Made by a program: the position numbers and the translations under genes | Shown here: positions 1 through 5,315 of the stretch, piece after piece | How positions within the stretch are numbered: the stretch's first letter is position 1 | How the letters are laid out: the number at the start of each line of letters is the position of its first letter | Source: Pseudolabrys sp. | Lineage (GTDB): Bacteria; Pseudomonadota; Alphaproteobacteria; Rhizobiales; Xanthobacteraceae | Direction: 5' to 3' | NCBI GenBank assembly: GCA_026125925.1 | Contig: JAHCKF010000260.1 | Location: 1 to 5,315 of the forward strand | DNA: 5,315 nt | The notes under the pieces: generated by a model | The model's input: the letters and a program-made list of their open reading frames with translations, nothing else | What the model was told of the DNA's origin: nothing | Databases searched by the model: none

Positions 1-644
1 TTCTCCGGCGTGTCGTTGTAGCCGGACGACATCGCGCCCATCGCGTCGAACAGCACCGACAGCGTCCAGTCGAGCTCCTCGCAGCCGCCGGCGAACATCA
101 CGTCCTGCTTGCCGTACTGGATCATCTCCGCGGCATTGCCGATGCAGTGGTTCGAGGTCGCGCAGGCCGACGAGATCGAATAGTTGACGCCCTTGATCTT
201 GAACCAGGTGGCGAGCGTCGCCGAGGCGGTCGAGGACATCGCCTTCGGCACGGCGAAGGGGCCGACGCGCTTGGGACCCTTGGTGCGCGCGGTGTCGGCG
301 GCCTCGACGATGGCGCGGGTCGAAGGCCCGCCCGAGCCCATGATGATGCCGCTGCGTTCGTTGGAGACGTCGCTCTCCTCGAGCCCGGCGTCGCGGATCG
401 CCTGCTCCATCGCGACGTGGTTCCATGCCGCGCCGCCGCCGAGGAACCGCATCGCGCGGCGATCGACCGCCTCTTCAGGCGCCAGCGTCGGCGCGCCATG
501 CACCTGGCAGCGAAAGCCGAGCTCGGCATATTTGTCGGCGCGCACGATGCCGGACTTGCCCTCGCGCAGGCTCGCCAGCACTTCCTGGGTGTTGTTGCCG
601 ATGGACGAAACGATGCCCATCCCGGTAACGACGACGCGCCTCAT
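1..644 (-). CDS. fabB: Beta-ketoacyl-ACP synthase I (KAS I), N-terminal half, cut by window edge
   Basis: Condensing enzyme of type II fatty acid synthesis in the cytoplasm. It extends acyl-ACP with malonyl-ACP and, in FabA/FabB organisms, elongates the cis-3-decenoyl product of FabA. The visible protein begins MRRVVVTGMGIVSSIGNN, the usual N-terminus of the family. The nucleophile motif SSACATSNHCIG is present, with the catalytic cysteine at residue 161 (codon 162-164), close to Cys163 of E. coli FabB. NHC after the nucleophile and the run GGCEELDWTLSVLFDAMGAM fit FabB better than FabF. About 214 codons are visible of a protein usually near 400 residues, so the two active-site histidines lie beyond the window. 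The ATG at 644 has a GAAGG ribosome site (651-655) six bases upstream. It lies 102 bases downstream of fabA on the same strand, probably in one operon. No break is seen in the visible frame. Confidence 0.95.
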   Translation of the reverse strand, partial: MRRVVVTGMGIVSSIGNNTQEVLASLREGKSGIVRADKYAELGFRCQVHGAPTLAPEEAVDRRAMRFLGGGAAWNHVAMEQAIRDAGLEESDVSNERSGIIMGSGGPSTRAIVEAADTARTKGPKRVGPFAVPKAMSSTASATLATWFKIKGVNYSISSACATSNHCIGNAAEMIQYGKQDVMFAGGCEELDWTLSVLFDAMGAMSSGYNDTPE

Positions 645-650
645 CACTGA

Positions 651-655
651 CCTTC
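651..655 (-). promoter_or_regulatory. Ribosome binding site of fabB
   Basis: On the minus strand this reads GAAGG and ends six bases before the ATG at 644. It supports that start and shows that fabB has its own translation initiation rather than being translationally coupled to fabA. Confidence 0.6.
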
Positions 656-701
656 ACTCTCCGCCTTGGAACCCACGCCGGGCCGCCATGTTGCATCGAC
701 A

Positions 702-733
702 GGAACCGGCGGGACGCTCCCAAACCCGGTTCC
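702..733 (-). other. Intercistronic hairpin between fabA and fabB
   Basis: GGAACCGG (702-709) and CCGGTTCC (726-733) are perfect 8-base inverted arms. Inside them GGGA (711-714) and TCCC (718-721) form a second short stem. The element starts 13 bases after the fabA stop. No T-run follows it on the minus strand, so it does not look like an intrinsic terminator. An mRNA end-stabilising or processing hairpin that adjusts fabA versus fabB output is an inference. Confidence 0.5.
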
Positions 734-746
734 CTCTTTCAGACGT

Positions 747-1280
747 TCAAGCGCCGCTCGGTTGCGGCATCTCATCCTGCTTGAACAGGCCGACCTTGAG
801 GTCGCTCGCCCGATAAATGACATTGCCGTCGGCCGACAGCCAGCCATCGGCGACGCCGAGCACCAGCTTGGAGCGCATCACGCGCTTCAACTCGATGCCG
901 TAGATCACCTTCTTCACGCTCGGCAGCACCTGGCCGGAAAATTTCAGTTCCCCGAGGCCGAGCGCGCGGCCCTTGCCGGGCGAGCCGAGCCAGCCGAGGA
1001 AGAAGCCGAGCAACTGCCACAGCGCATCGAGGCCGAGACAGCCCGGCATGACGGGATCGCCCTTGAAGTGGCAGCCGAAGAACCAGAGGTCCGGCTTCAC
1101 CTCGAGTTCGGCGCGGATCATCCCCTTGCCGTGCTCGCCGCCGGTCTCCGAAATCTCGGCAATGCGGTCGAACATCAGCATCGGCGGCAACGGCAGTTGC
1201 GCATTGCCCGCCCCGAACAGCTCGCCACGGCCACAGGCCAGCAAGTCCTCGTATTCATAGCTGCTGCGTCGGTCGTTCAT
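747..1280 (-). CDS. fabA: 3-hydroxydecanoyl-ACP dehydratase/isomerase
   Basis: Bifunctional cytoplasmic enzyme that dehydrates 3-hydroxydecanoyl-ACP to trans-2-decenoyl-ACP and isomerises this to cis-3-decenoyl-ACP, the branch point to unsaturated fatty acids. The protein has 177 residues; E. coli FabA is about 172. The signature [21 protein letters not shown] spans residues 66-86 and holds the catalytic His71 and Asp85, matching His70 and Asp84 of E. coli. The early motif [12 protein letters not shown] (29-40) and the C-terminal [11 protein letters not shown] (156-166) are also typical. FabZ is excluded by the length and by the GDPVMPG and [13 protein letters not shown] segments. The ATG at 1280 has a weak GGA about eight bases upstream. 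fabB follows on the same strand and irr diverges on the other side. The frame is intact. Confidence 0.97.
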   Translation of the reverse strand: MNDRRSSYEYEDLLACGRGELFGAGNAQLPLPPMLMFDRIAEISETGGEHGKGMIRAELEVKPDLWFFGCHFKGDPVMPGCLGLDALWQLLGFFLGWLGSPGKGRALGLGELKFSGQVLPSVKKVIYGIELKRVMRSKLVLGVADGWLSADGNVIYRASDLKVGLFKQDEMPQPSGA

Positions 1281-1338
1281 AATGATTCCAATCTAGAAGC
1301 CCAAGGAGCCGCTGTCCCTGCCCAAACTCCTAACATAG

Positions 1339-1379
1339 GTGCCAAAAGCGGCAAAGATTCCATGGCTTTCCTTTGGCAC
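1339..1379. repeat. 8-bp inverted repeat in the fabA-irr control region
   Basis: GTGCCAAA (1339-1346) and TTTGGCAC (1372-1379) are perfect inverted arms with 25 bases between them, and a CCATGG palindrome (1360-1365) lies near the centre. The element sits 59-99 bases upstream of the fabA start and about 190 bases upstream of the irr start. It could be a two-half-site operator for a dimeric regulator. I do not recognise the regulator, and the arms are short enough to arise by chance. Confidence 0.35.
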
Positions 1380-1439
1380 GGTGACGCAGGGCCGCGGACG
1401 GACGCCGGGGCCGGACCCACATGCACAATTTCCCGTTTA

Positions 1440-1488
1440 TTGCGAAAGAGTTGCATCTAGCTCCCGCAATCGTATATGTTTCTCGCAA
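1440..1488. promoter_or_regulatory. Cluster of four TTGC(A/G)NN motifs, candidate iron-regulator operator
   Basis: On the plus strand TTGCGAA (1440-1446) and TTGCATC (1451-1457) lie 11 bases apart, one helical turn. On the minus strand TTGCGGG (1463-1469) and TTGCGAG (1482-1488) face them. ATTGCG (1439-1444) and CGCAAT (1465-1470) also form an inverted repeat. The cluster overlaps the candidate irr promoter. From memory, Bradyrhizobium Fur binds the irr promoter at imperfect TGCATC-like direct hexamers, which these motifs resemble. That link is an inference. Confidence 0.35.
1451..1480 (+). promoter_or_regulatory. Candidate sigma-70 type promoter of irr
   Basis: A TTGCAT -35-like hexamer (1451-1456) is followed after 16 bases by TATATG (1473-1478), or after 18 bases by TATGTT (1475-1480), as the -10. 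Transcription would start near 1487 and give a leader of about 75 bases to the irr ATG at 1563. Both hexamers are imperfect. If real, the ATG at 1476 would lie within the promoter and could not be the start codon. Confidence 0.4.
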
Positions 1489-1552
1489 GTTCAGTAAAAG
1501 GCGCTGTTCCCGGACGCTTCGCCGCCGCCATGGCTCCGGACGCCGTCAGTTC

Positions 1553-1556
1553 AGGA
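1553..1556 (+). promoter_or_regulatory. Ribosome binding site that sets the irr start
   Basis: AGGA lies six bases before the ATG at 1563. The alternative in-frame ATGs at 1476 and 1530 lack a comparable site, which supports the 163-residue protein. Confidence 0.6.
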
Positions 1557-1562
1557 TCTGAA

Positions 1563-2054
1563 ATGGCCGAAGCTCGTACCGTCGTCGTCAGCCGCACGCT
1601 CAAGCCGGAGGCGATGCCGTCGCATGACCGCACCGAAATGAACGGCTGCCCCTGGCACGACGTGAAGGAAATGCTGCGTCAGGTCGGTCTGCGTCCGACC
1701 CGTCAGCGCATGGCGCTCGGCTGGCTGCTGTTCAGCAAGGGCGACCGTCACCTCACCGCCGAGATGCTCTACGAAGAAGCGACCCGCGCCAAGGTGCCGG
1801 TGTCGCTCGCGACGATCTACAACACGCTGCACCAGTTCACCGACGCGGGCCTGCTGCGCCCGGTCGCGGTCGACGGCTCGAAGGCTTACTTCGACACCAA
1901 CGTCACCGATCATCATCACTTCTTCATCGAGAGCGAGAACGAGCTGTTCGACGTTCCGAACGCCGAGTTCGCGCTCGACAAGGCGCCGGTCGCGCCGGAA
2001 GGCTACGAGATCGCCCGCGTCGACGTGGTGGTTCGGCTGCGCCGCAAAGGCTGA
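1563..2054 (+). CDS. irr: Iron response regulator Irr, Fur family, haem-responsive
   Basis: Cytoplasmic transcription factor that in Bradyrhizobium represses haem synthesis and activates or represses iron genes when iron is low; it is inactivated or degraded on binding haem from ferrochelatase. The protein has 163 residues from this start, the length I recall for B. japonicum Irr. GCPWHD (28-33) is a Cys-Pro haem regulatory motif holding Cys29, the only cysteine. A winged-helix region includes LRPTRQRMALGWLLF (43-57) and the recognition segment PVSLATIYNTLHQFTDAGLL (79-98). DHHHFF (116-121) holds His117-119, the second haem/metal site known in Irr. Fur-type CxxC zinc pairs are absent, as expected for Irr. 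A longer frame opens at 1476, but the extra 29 residues look non-conserved, have no ribosome site and overlap the likely promoter. It is divergent from fabA and ends at a strong terminator. The Cys29 motif, reported as missing from Rhizobium-type Irr, suggests haem-triggered turnover. Confidence 0.95.
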   Translation: MAEARTVVVSRTLKPEAMPSHDRTEMNGCPWHDVKEMLRQVGLRPTRQRMALGWLLFSKGDRHLTAEMLYEEATRAKVPVSLATIYNTLHQFTDAGLLRPVAVDGSKAYFDTNVTDHHHFFIESENELFDVPNAEFALDKAPVAPEGYEIARVDVVVRLRRKG

Positions 2055-2093
2055 TCAAGAGCTGACCGCGCGCGACCTTGTAGTTTGAAAAAT

Positions 2094-2125
2094 AAAAGCC
2101 CGGCGGATCGCCGGGCTTTTTGTTT
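2094..2125. terminator. Rho-independent terminator, probably bidirectional
   Basis: AAAAGCCCGGCG (2094-2105) and CGCCGGGCTTTT (2109-2120) form a perfect 12-bp stem with a GAT loop. A T-rich tract follows on the plus strand (2117-2125), and an A-rich tract precedes it (2088-2097), which reads as a T-tract on the minus strand. It lies 39 bases after the irr stop and 36 bases past the stop of the convergent SH3 gene, so it can end both transcripts. Confidence 0.92.
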
Positions 2126-2156
2126 ATTCGCGCGATGAAGACTGTCCGAAAGTTCG

Positions 2157-2720
2157 CTACTCGACCTTCTCGTTCGGATAGGCGCCCCACAGCCGCTCCT
2201 GCTCGATGTAGCCTTCGAAATTCTTGCCGGCGACCCGGCACCATTTTCCGTTGCAGGACTTCAGCGTCATCAGCACGCCGTCCTGCAGCTTGGCGACGAC
2301 CCTGGAGCTCGCGTCGGCGTCGCCATAAAGCGGCACCAGTTCCTCTCGCTTCTTCGGAACCACGACGGCGGTGCGCCGGCCCGACAGCAGCGCGTGATAG
2401 ACCCAGCCTTCGGACCCTTCCCAGTCGCGGATGCGCCGCCAGTTCTCGTACTCGGCGATGATCTCGACCGGCATCCCGGCCCGCGTATAGACGAAGCGGA
2501 CATCCTGGTCGCGGTTCGGCCCGACCCGGGCATTGACCCGGTCCGACTTCAGGCTGACGAAGCGCGGCACCTGGAGGCCGGAAACCGACCCGGTGATATC
2601 CCCCGCCGCCCCGGCCGGCCGGCTGCCCAGCACGGCAATGGCGAGCATCAGCGCCGCCAGCAGAATGCCGAACGCACGCAGACACGCCTCCGAGCCGCTG
2701 CTTTTTCTTGTGACAACCAT
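2157..2720 (-). CDS. Exported protein with two bacterial SH3-like repeats
   Basis: A 187-residue protein of unknown specific role. Residues 1-15 are basic/polar, 16-32 form a hydrophobic helix (AFGILLAALMLAIAVLG) and RPAGAAGD gives an AxA signal-peptidase site near residue 39, so it is probably periplasmic. The mature part has two SH3b-like units. The first, about 55-113, contains VNARVGPNRD, VEIIAEYENWRRIRDWEGSEGWVYHALL. The second, about 118-178, contains ELVPLYGDADASSRVVAKLQDGV, NGKWCRVAGKNFEGYIEQERLWG. This matches the SH3_4-type domain proteins common in alphaproteobacteria. The family is linked to cell-wall or protein binding, but no catalytic domain is present here. Cys156 and Cys161 flank NGKW and could form a disulphide in the periplasm. 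The ATG at 2720 lacks a clear ribosome site but is the only ATG giving a complete signal peptide. It is convergent with irr and divergent from the dehydrogenase gene. Confidence 0.85.
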   Translation of the reverse strand: MVVTRKSSGSEACLRAFGILLAALMLAIAVLGSRPAGAAGDITGSVSGLQVPRFVSLKSDRVNARVGPNRDQDVRFVYTRAGMPVEIIAEYENWRRIRDWEGSEGWVYHALLSGRRTAVVVPKKREELVPLYGDADASSRVVAKLQDGVLMTLKSCNGKWCRVAGKNFEGYIEQERLWGAYPNEKVE

Positions 2721-2837
2721 CTGGTAGGAAAGACTGTCGTTACCGCTGTCGAGACCCTTCGCCCCGGCCGCAGTGTCGGTGACCGGGGTTAAAGAGACCT
2801 GAACGGCAGGCGGGGGAACAACAGGCCGCAGGCCATA

Positions 2838-2844
2838 GGGCGGA
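2838..2844 (+). promoter_or_regulatory. Ribosome binding site of the hydroxyacid dehydrogenase
   Basis: GGGCGGA lies four bases before the ATG at 2849. It is purine-rich and Shine-Dalgarno-like, and it supports that start. Confidence 0.55.
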
Positions 2845-2848
2845 ACGA

Positions 2849-3850
2849 ATGCCGAAGACCAAAAAACCTCTGGTGGTCGTCACCCGCAAGCTGCCCGACA
2901 GCGTCGAACTGCGGATGCGGGAGCTGTTCGACGTCCGCTTCAACGATGACGACAAGCCGATGTCGGCCGCCCAGCTCGCGGAAGCGGTGAAGACCGCGCA
3001 CGTGCTGGTGCCGACCGTGACCGACGAGATCGACAGCTCGGTGCTGTCGAAGGCCGGCGAGCAGCTCAAGCTGATCGCCAATTTCGGCAACGGCGTCGAC
3101 AATATCGATGTCGCCTCCGCGATCCAGCGCGGCATCACCGTCACCAATACGCCCGGCGTGCTGACCGAGGACACCGCCGACATGACCATGGCGCTGATCC
3201 TCGCCGTGCCGCGCCGGCTCACCGAGGGCGCGCAGGTGCTCTCCTCCGACAAGGACTGGCACGGCTGGTCGCCGACCTGGATGCTCGGCCATCGCATCTG
3301 GGGCAAGCGGCTCGGCATCATCGGCATGGGCCGCATCGGCCAGGCGGTGGCGCGGCGCGCCCGCGCCTTCGGCCTGCAGATCCACTATCACAACCGCCGC
3401 AAGGTCGCGCCGAAGATCGAGGAAGAGCTCGACGCCACCTATTGGGAGAGTCTCGACCAGATGCTCGCCCGCATGGATATCGTCTCGGTGAATTGCCCGC
3501 ACACCCCGGCGACATTCCATTTGTTGTCGGCGCGGCGCCTGAAGATGCTGCGTCCCGAGGCCTACATCGTCAACACCGCGCGCGGCGAAGTCATCGACGA
3601 AAATGCGCTAGCGCGGATGCTCGAAGCCGGTGACATCGCCGGCGCCGGCCTCGACGTGTTCGAACACGAGCCCGCGGTGAACCCGAAGCTGGTCAAACTC
3701 GCAAAGGCCGGCAAGGTGACGCTGCTGCCGCATATGGGCTCGGCGACGCTCGAAGGCCGCGTCGACATGGGCGAGAAGGTCATCATCAACATCAAGACCT
3801 TCATGGACGGTCACCGGCCGCCGGATCGCGTGCTGCCGAGCATGTTGTGA
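2849..3850 (+). CDS. D-2-hydroxyacid dehydrogenase, glyoxylate/hydroxypyruvate reductase (D-glycerate dehydrogenase) type
   Basis: Cytoplasmic NAD(P)H oxidoreductase of 333 residues, a full-length member of its family. It probably reduces glyoxylate to glycolate or hydroxypyruvate to D-glycerate. The substrate-domain signature NFGNGVDNID spans 78-87. The Rossmann motif GMGRIG is at 159-164. The catalytic residues are Arg245 (NTARGEVID), Glu274 (DVFEHEP) and His295 (LLPHMGSAT); the Arg-to-Glu spacing of 29 equals that in E. coli SerA. After the second beta strand, HNRRK (181-185) has arginines rather than an acidic residue, which suggests NADPH over NADH. The absence of a C-terminal ACT domain argues against 3-phosphoglycerate dehydrogenase. 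Exact substrate cannot be fixed by sequence; gyaR is the name often given to such proteins. It is divergent from the SH3 gene with a 128-base gap, and no terminator is obvious before the palindrome array that follows. Confidence 0.9.
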   Translation: MPKTKKPLVVVTRKLPDSVELRMRELFDVRFNDDDKPMSAAQLAEAVKTAHVLVPTVTDEIDSSVLSKAGEQLKLIANFGNGVDNIDVASAIQRGITVTNTPGVLTEDTADMTMALILAVPRRLTEGAQVLSSDKDWHGWSPTWMLGHRIWGKRLGIIGMGRIGQAVARRARAFGLQIHYHNRRKVAPKIEEELDATYWESLDQMLARMDIVSVNCPHTPATFHLLSARRLKMLRPEAYIVNTARGEVIDENALARMLEAGDIAGAGLDVFEHEPAVNPKLVKLAKAGKVTLLPHMGSATLEGRVDMGEKVIINIKTFMDGHRPPDRVLPSML

Positions 3851-3862
3851 GTTCTTCTTCAC

Positions 3863-3939
3863 CTCTCCCAGTCGGATATATCCGGCTTCGACCATTCAAT
3901 GGTGCCGAACTCGGGTAAACCCAAGTTCGGGTGGGAGAG
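3863..3939. repeat. Cloverleaf-like palindromic element
   Basis: An outer stem, CTCTCCCA (3863-3870) with TGGGAGAG (3932-3939), is a perfect 8 bp and encloses three hairpins. The first is 3871-3886, around the palindrome CGGATATATCCG. The second is ACCATT/AATGGT (3891-3903). The third is 3905-3930, CCGAACT and GGGT paired with ACCC and AGTTCGG with one C/A mismatch. It begins 12 bases after the dehydrogenase stop and is non-coding. The outer arms resemble the CCTCTCCC/GGGAGAGG repeats that I recall as dispersed in Bradyrhizobium-group genomes. Confidence 0.65.
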
Positions 3940-3940
3940 T

Positions 3941-4030
3941 CGACGCGCGGTAGCGCGTCGGGTGAGGGGTTACAAATCATCGAGATGCACTTGCCCCCTC
4001 ACCCCAACCCTCTCCCCCAAGGGGAGAGGG
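3941..4030. repeat. Linked palindromes GGGTGAGGGG / CCCTCTCCCC, dispersed-repeat type
   Basis: Three stems follow the cloverleaf. CGACGCGC (3941-3948) pairs with GCGCGTCG (3953-3960) around GGTA. GGGTGAGGGG (3960-3969) pairs perfectly with CCCCTCACCC (3995-4004). CCCTCTCCCC (4008-4017) pairs perfectly with GGGGAGAGGG (4021-4030) across CAA. None has a T-run, so terminator function is unsupported on either strand. The composition and modular order fit a REP-like dispersed element. The whole 3851-4063 gap holds no convincing gene. Confidence 0.7.
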
Positions 4031-4063
4031 AGCAGGCCGAGTTAGCGGCGAGTATCATTGCAC

Positions 4064-4321
4064 TCATCTCGGCGAGCGGCGGCGCTCATTCGGATCGGAC
4101 TCCGAATGCATCATGCGCTTGAAGTACATGCCGCGATAGCCGCATTTAGCGCACGGCACCGAGAACTCGACGGCGACGTTGCCGGGCTTGTCGACGTAAA
4201 TCGGCGAATGACATTTCTGACATTCGACGACGCCGCGTTCCTCGCGGCCACCGCTCTGGCTGAATTGCGCTGCCGACATGATGTTGCCAACCGGACTCTG
4301 CCTCTCCGACTTTGAGTCCAT
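4064..4321 (-). CDS. Small zinc-ribbon protein of unknown function
   Basis: From the ATG at 4321 this is 85 residues. Two CxxC knuckles, CQKC (34-37) and CAKC (57-60), are separated by 19 residues with the hydrophobic stretch PIYVDKPGNVAVEFSV between them, the layout of a zinc ribbon that binds one zinc ion. The tail is basic and polar (NERRRSPR). I do not recognise a named family, and RNA, DNA or protein binding are all possible. The start is uncertain: an in-frame ATG at 4279 gives 71 residues and a TTG at 4366 gives 100, and none has a clear ribosome site. The cysteine-rich core is unaffected by this choice. It lies 109 bases downstream of the MoeB-like gene on the same strand and may share its transcript. 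The frame is intact, and the regular cysteine spacing argues that it is real. Confidence 0.75.
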   Translation of the reverse strand: MDSKSERQSPVGNIMSAAQFSQSGGREERGVVECQKCHSPIYVDKPGNVAVEFSVPCAKCGYRGMYFKRMMHSESDPNERRRSPR

Positions 4322-4380
4322 TTTGACCGAAAAAAGCTGTGCCGCTGTTAAGGAGATCGCAAGCAAGACGTAAACAGGCG

Positions 4381-4390
4381 TTAGCGCTAA
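4381..4390. other. 10-bp perfect palindrome upstream of the zinc-ribbon gene
   Basis: TTAGCGCTAA is perfectly self-complementary and lies 60 bases upstream of the zinc-ribbon ATG, in the gap after the MoeB-like gene. It could be a small operator or the core of a short hairpin. A single copy is seen in the window, and the regulator is unknown. Confidence 0.25.
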
Positions 4391-4430
4391 GGCATATCAA
4401 ACTGATGACACCGGCCCGCGTTAAATCGCG

Positions 4431-5231
<801 letters not shown>

Positions 5232-5271
5232 TGCCGGTAATGTAACATCCGGCCGCGGCAAAACGAGCCGG

Positions 5272-5315
5272 TTAATGCAATTTGGCGAGCCCGGTTGCAG
5301 GCCTTTCGGGTTCGG
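5272..5315 (-). CDS. Possible 3' end of an upstream minus-strand gene
   Basis: Reading in from the right edge on the minus strand, one frame gives EPERPATGLAKLH followed by TAA at 5272-5274, 40 bases before the ATG of the MoeB-like gene. The spacing fits the end of an upstream operon partner. Fourteen codons are too few to identify a family or even to prove coding, and the stretch may equally be non-coding. Confidence 0.22.
   Translation of the reverse strand, partial: EPERPATGLAKLH

Noticed and set aside
147..816. Plus-strand open frames (147-650, 184-816) and a minus-strand alternative frame (122-529) over fabB
   Set aside because: Shadows of the fabB coding frame, which carries the KAS active-site motif; two of them cross the intercistronic hairpin and enter the fabA 3' end.
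1372..1388. TTTGGCACGGTGACGCA as a sigma-54 promoter upstream of irr
   Set aside because: The -24 TGGCAC is good, but the downstream GC is one base too close and TTGCA is not matched. Sigma-54 promoters do not tolerate that spacing change.
666..1460. Long plus-strand open frame (264 codons) opposite fabA
   Set aside because: It is an antisense shadow of fabA in GC-rich DNA, rich in Ala/Glu/His/Gln with no recognisable domain, while fabA on the other strand has full catalytic motifs.
1924..2685. Minus-strand open frame of 253 codons overlapping the SH3 gene and the end of irr
   Set aside because: It is an alternative frame, very Arg/Gly/Ala-rich, that crosses the strong terminator at 2094-2125. 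The overlapping frame at 2157-2720 has a signal peptide and SH3 repeats.
2762..2788. CCCCGG/CCGGGG inverted repeat between the SH3 and dehydrogenase genes
   Set aside because: Six bases with a 15-base loop in GC-rich DNA is expected by chance, and I could not place a convincing promoter for either gene around it.
2789..3520. Minus-strand open frames (2789-3520 and 2740-3336) opposite the dehydrogenase
   Set aside because: Antisense shadows of a gene with intact catalytic residues; they have no domain and no ribosome site.
4008..4030. CCCTCTCCCC/GGGGAGAGGG hairpin as a terminator for the zinc-ribbon gene
   Set aside because: The stem is strong, but no T-run follows on either strand. It is better explained as part of the repeat array.
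3931..4122. Plus-strand 63-codon open frame over the palindrome array
   Set aside because: It is translated from the dispersed-repeat palindromes (PPHPNPLPQGERE) and overlaps the zinc-ribbon gene end. Such frames are a common annotation artefact of this repeat type.
4349..4356. AAGGAGAT, a strong Shine-Dalgarno match on the plus strand
   Set aside because: No start codon lies at a suitable distance downstream on the plus strand, and the nearby genes are on the minus strand.

Overview
The window looks like chromosomal core DNA from an alphaproteobacterium of the Bradyrhizobium/Rhodopseudomonas/Nitrobacter group. It has high GC, many long antisense shadow frames, a Bradyrhizobium-type Irr iron regulator next to fabA and fabB, and an intergenic GGGTGAGGGG/CCCTCTCCCC repeat of a style I associate with these genomes. 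The taxon is inferred from gene content and protein sequence; no database search was possible.

Layout: (1) 1-1280, minus strand: fabA followed by a fabB that runs off the left edge. Together they make the unsaturated fatty-acid branch of type II fatty acid synthesis. (2) 1281-1562: shared divergent control region for fabA (minus) and irr (plus), with an 8-bp inverted repeat, a possible sigma-70 promoter and a cluster of four TTGC(A/G)NN motifs. (3) 1563-2054, plus strand: irr, a 163-residue Fur-family haem-responsive regulator with its only cysteine (Cys29) in a haem regulatory motif and a His117-119 cluster. (4) 2094-2125: a strong terminator that can serve both irr and the convergent gene. 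(5) 2157-2720, minus strand: an exported protein with two bacterial SH3 repeats. (6) 2849-3850, plus strand: a D-2-hydroxyacid dehydrogenase of the glyoxylate/hydroxypyruvate reductase type. (7) 3851-4063: no gene, but a dense chain of palindromes that folds on paper into a cloverleaf-like structure plus further hairpins. (8) 4064-5231, minus strand: a small zinc-ribbon protein and, upstream of it, a MoeB/ThiF-type E1-like adenylyltransferase that has lost three of the four usual zinc-binding cysteines. (9) 5272-5315: possibly the tail of another minus-strand gene.

fabA and fabB probably form one transcription unit. FabA makes and isomerises the C10 double bond and FabB elongates the cis product. 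irr is divergent from them, so iron/haem signalling and membrane unsaturation share a control region, although nothing in the sequence proves co-regulation. The MoeB-like and zinc-ribbon genes may be co-transcribed. I see no mobile element, CRISPR array, rRNA, tRNA or defence system. The region is mostly ordinary housekeeping, and its less explained parts are the palindrome array, the irr promoter motifs, the fabA-fabB intercistronic hairpin and the zinc-site loss in the MoeB-like enzyme.
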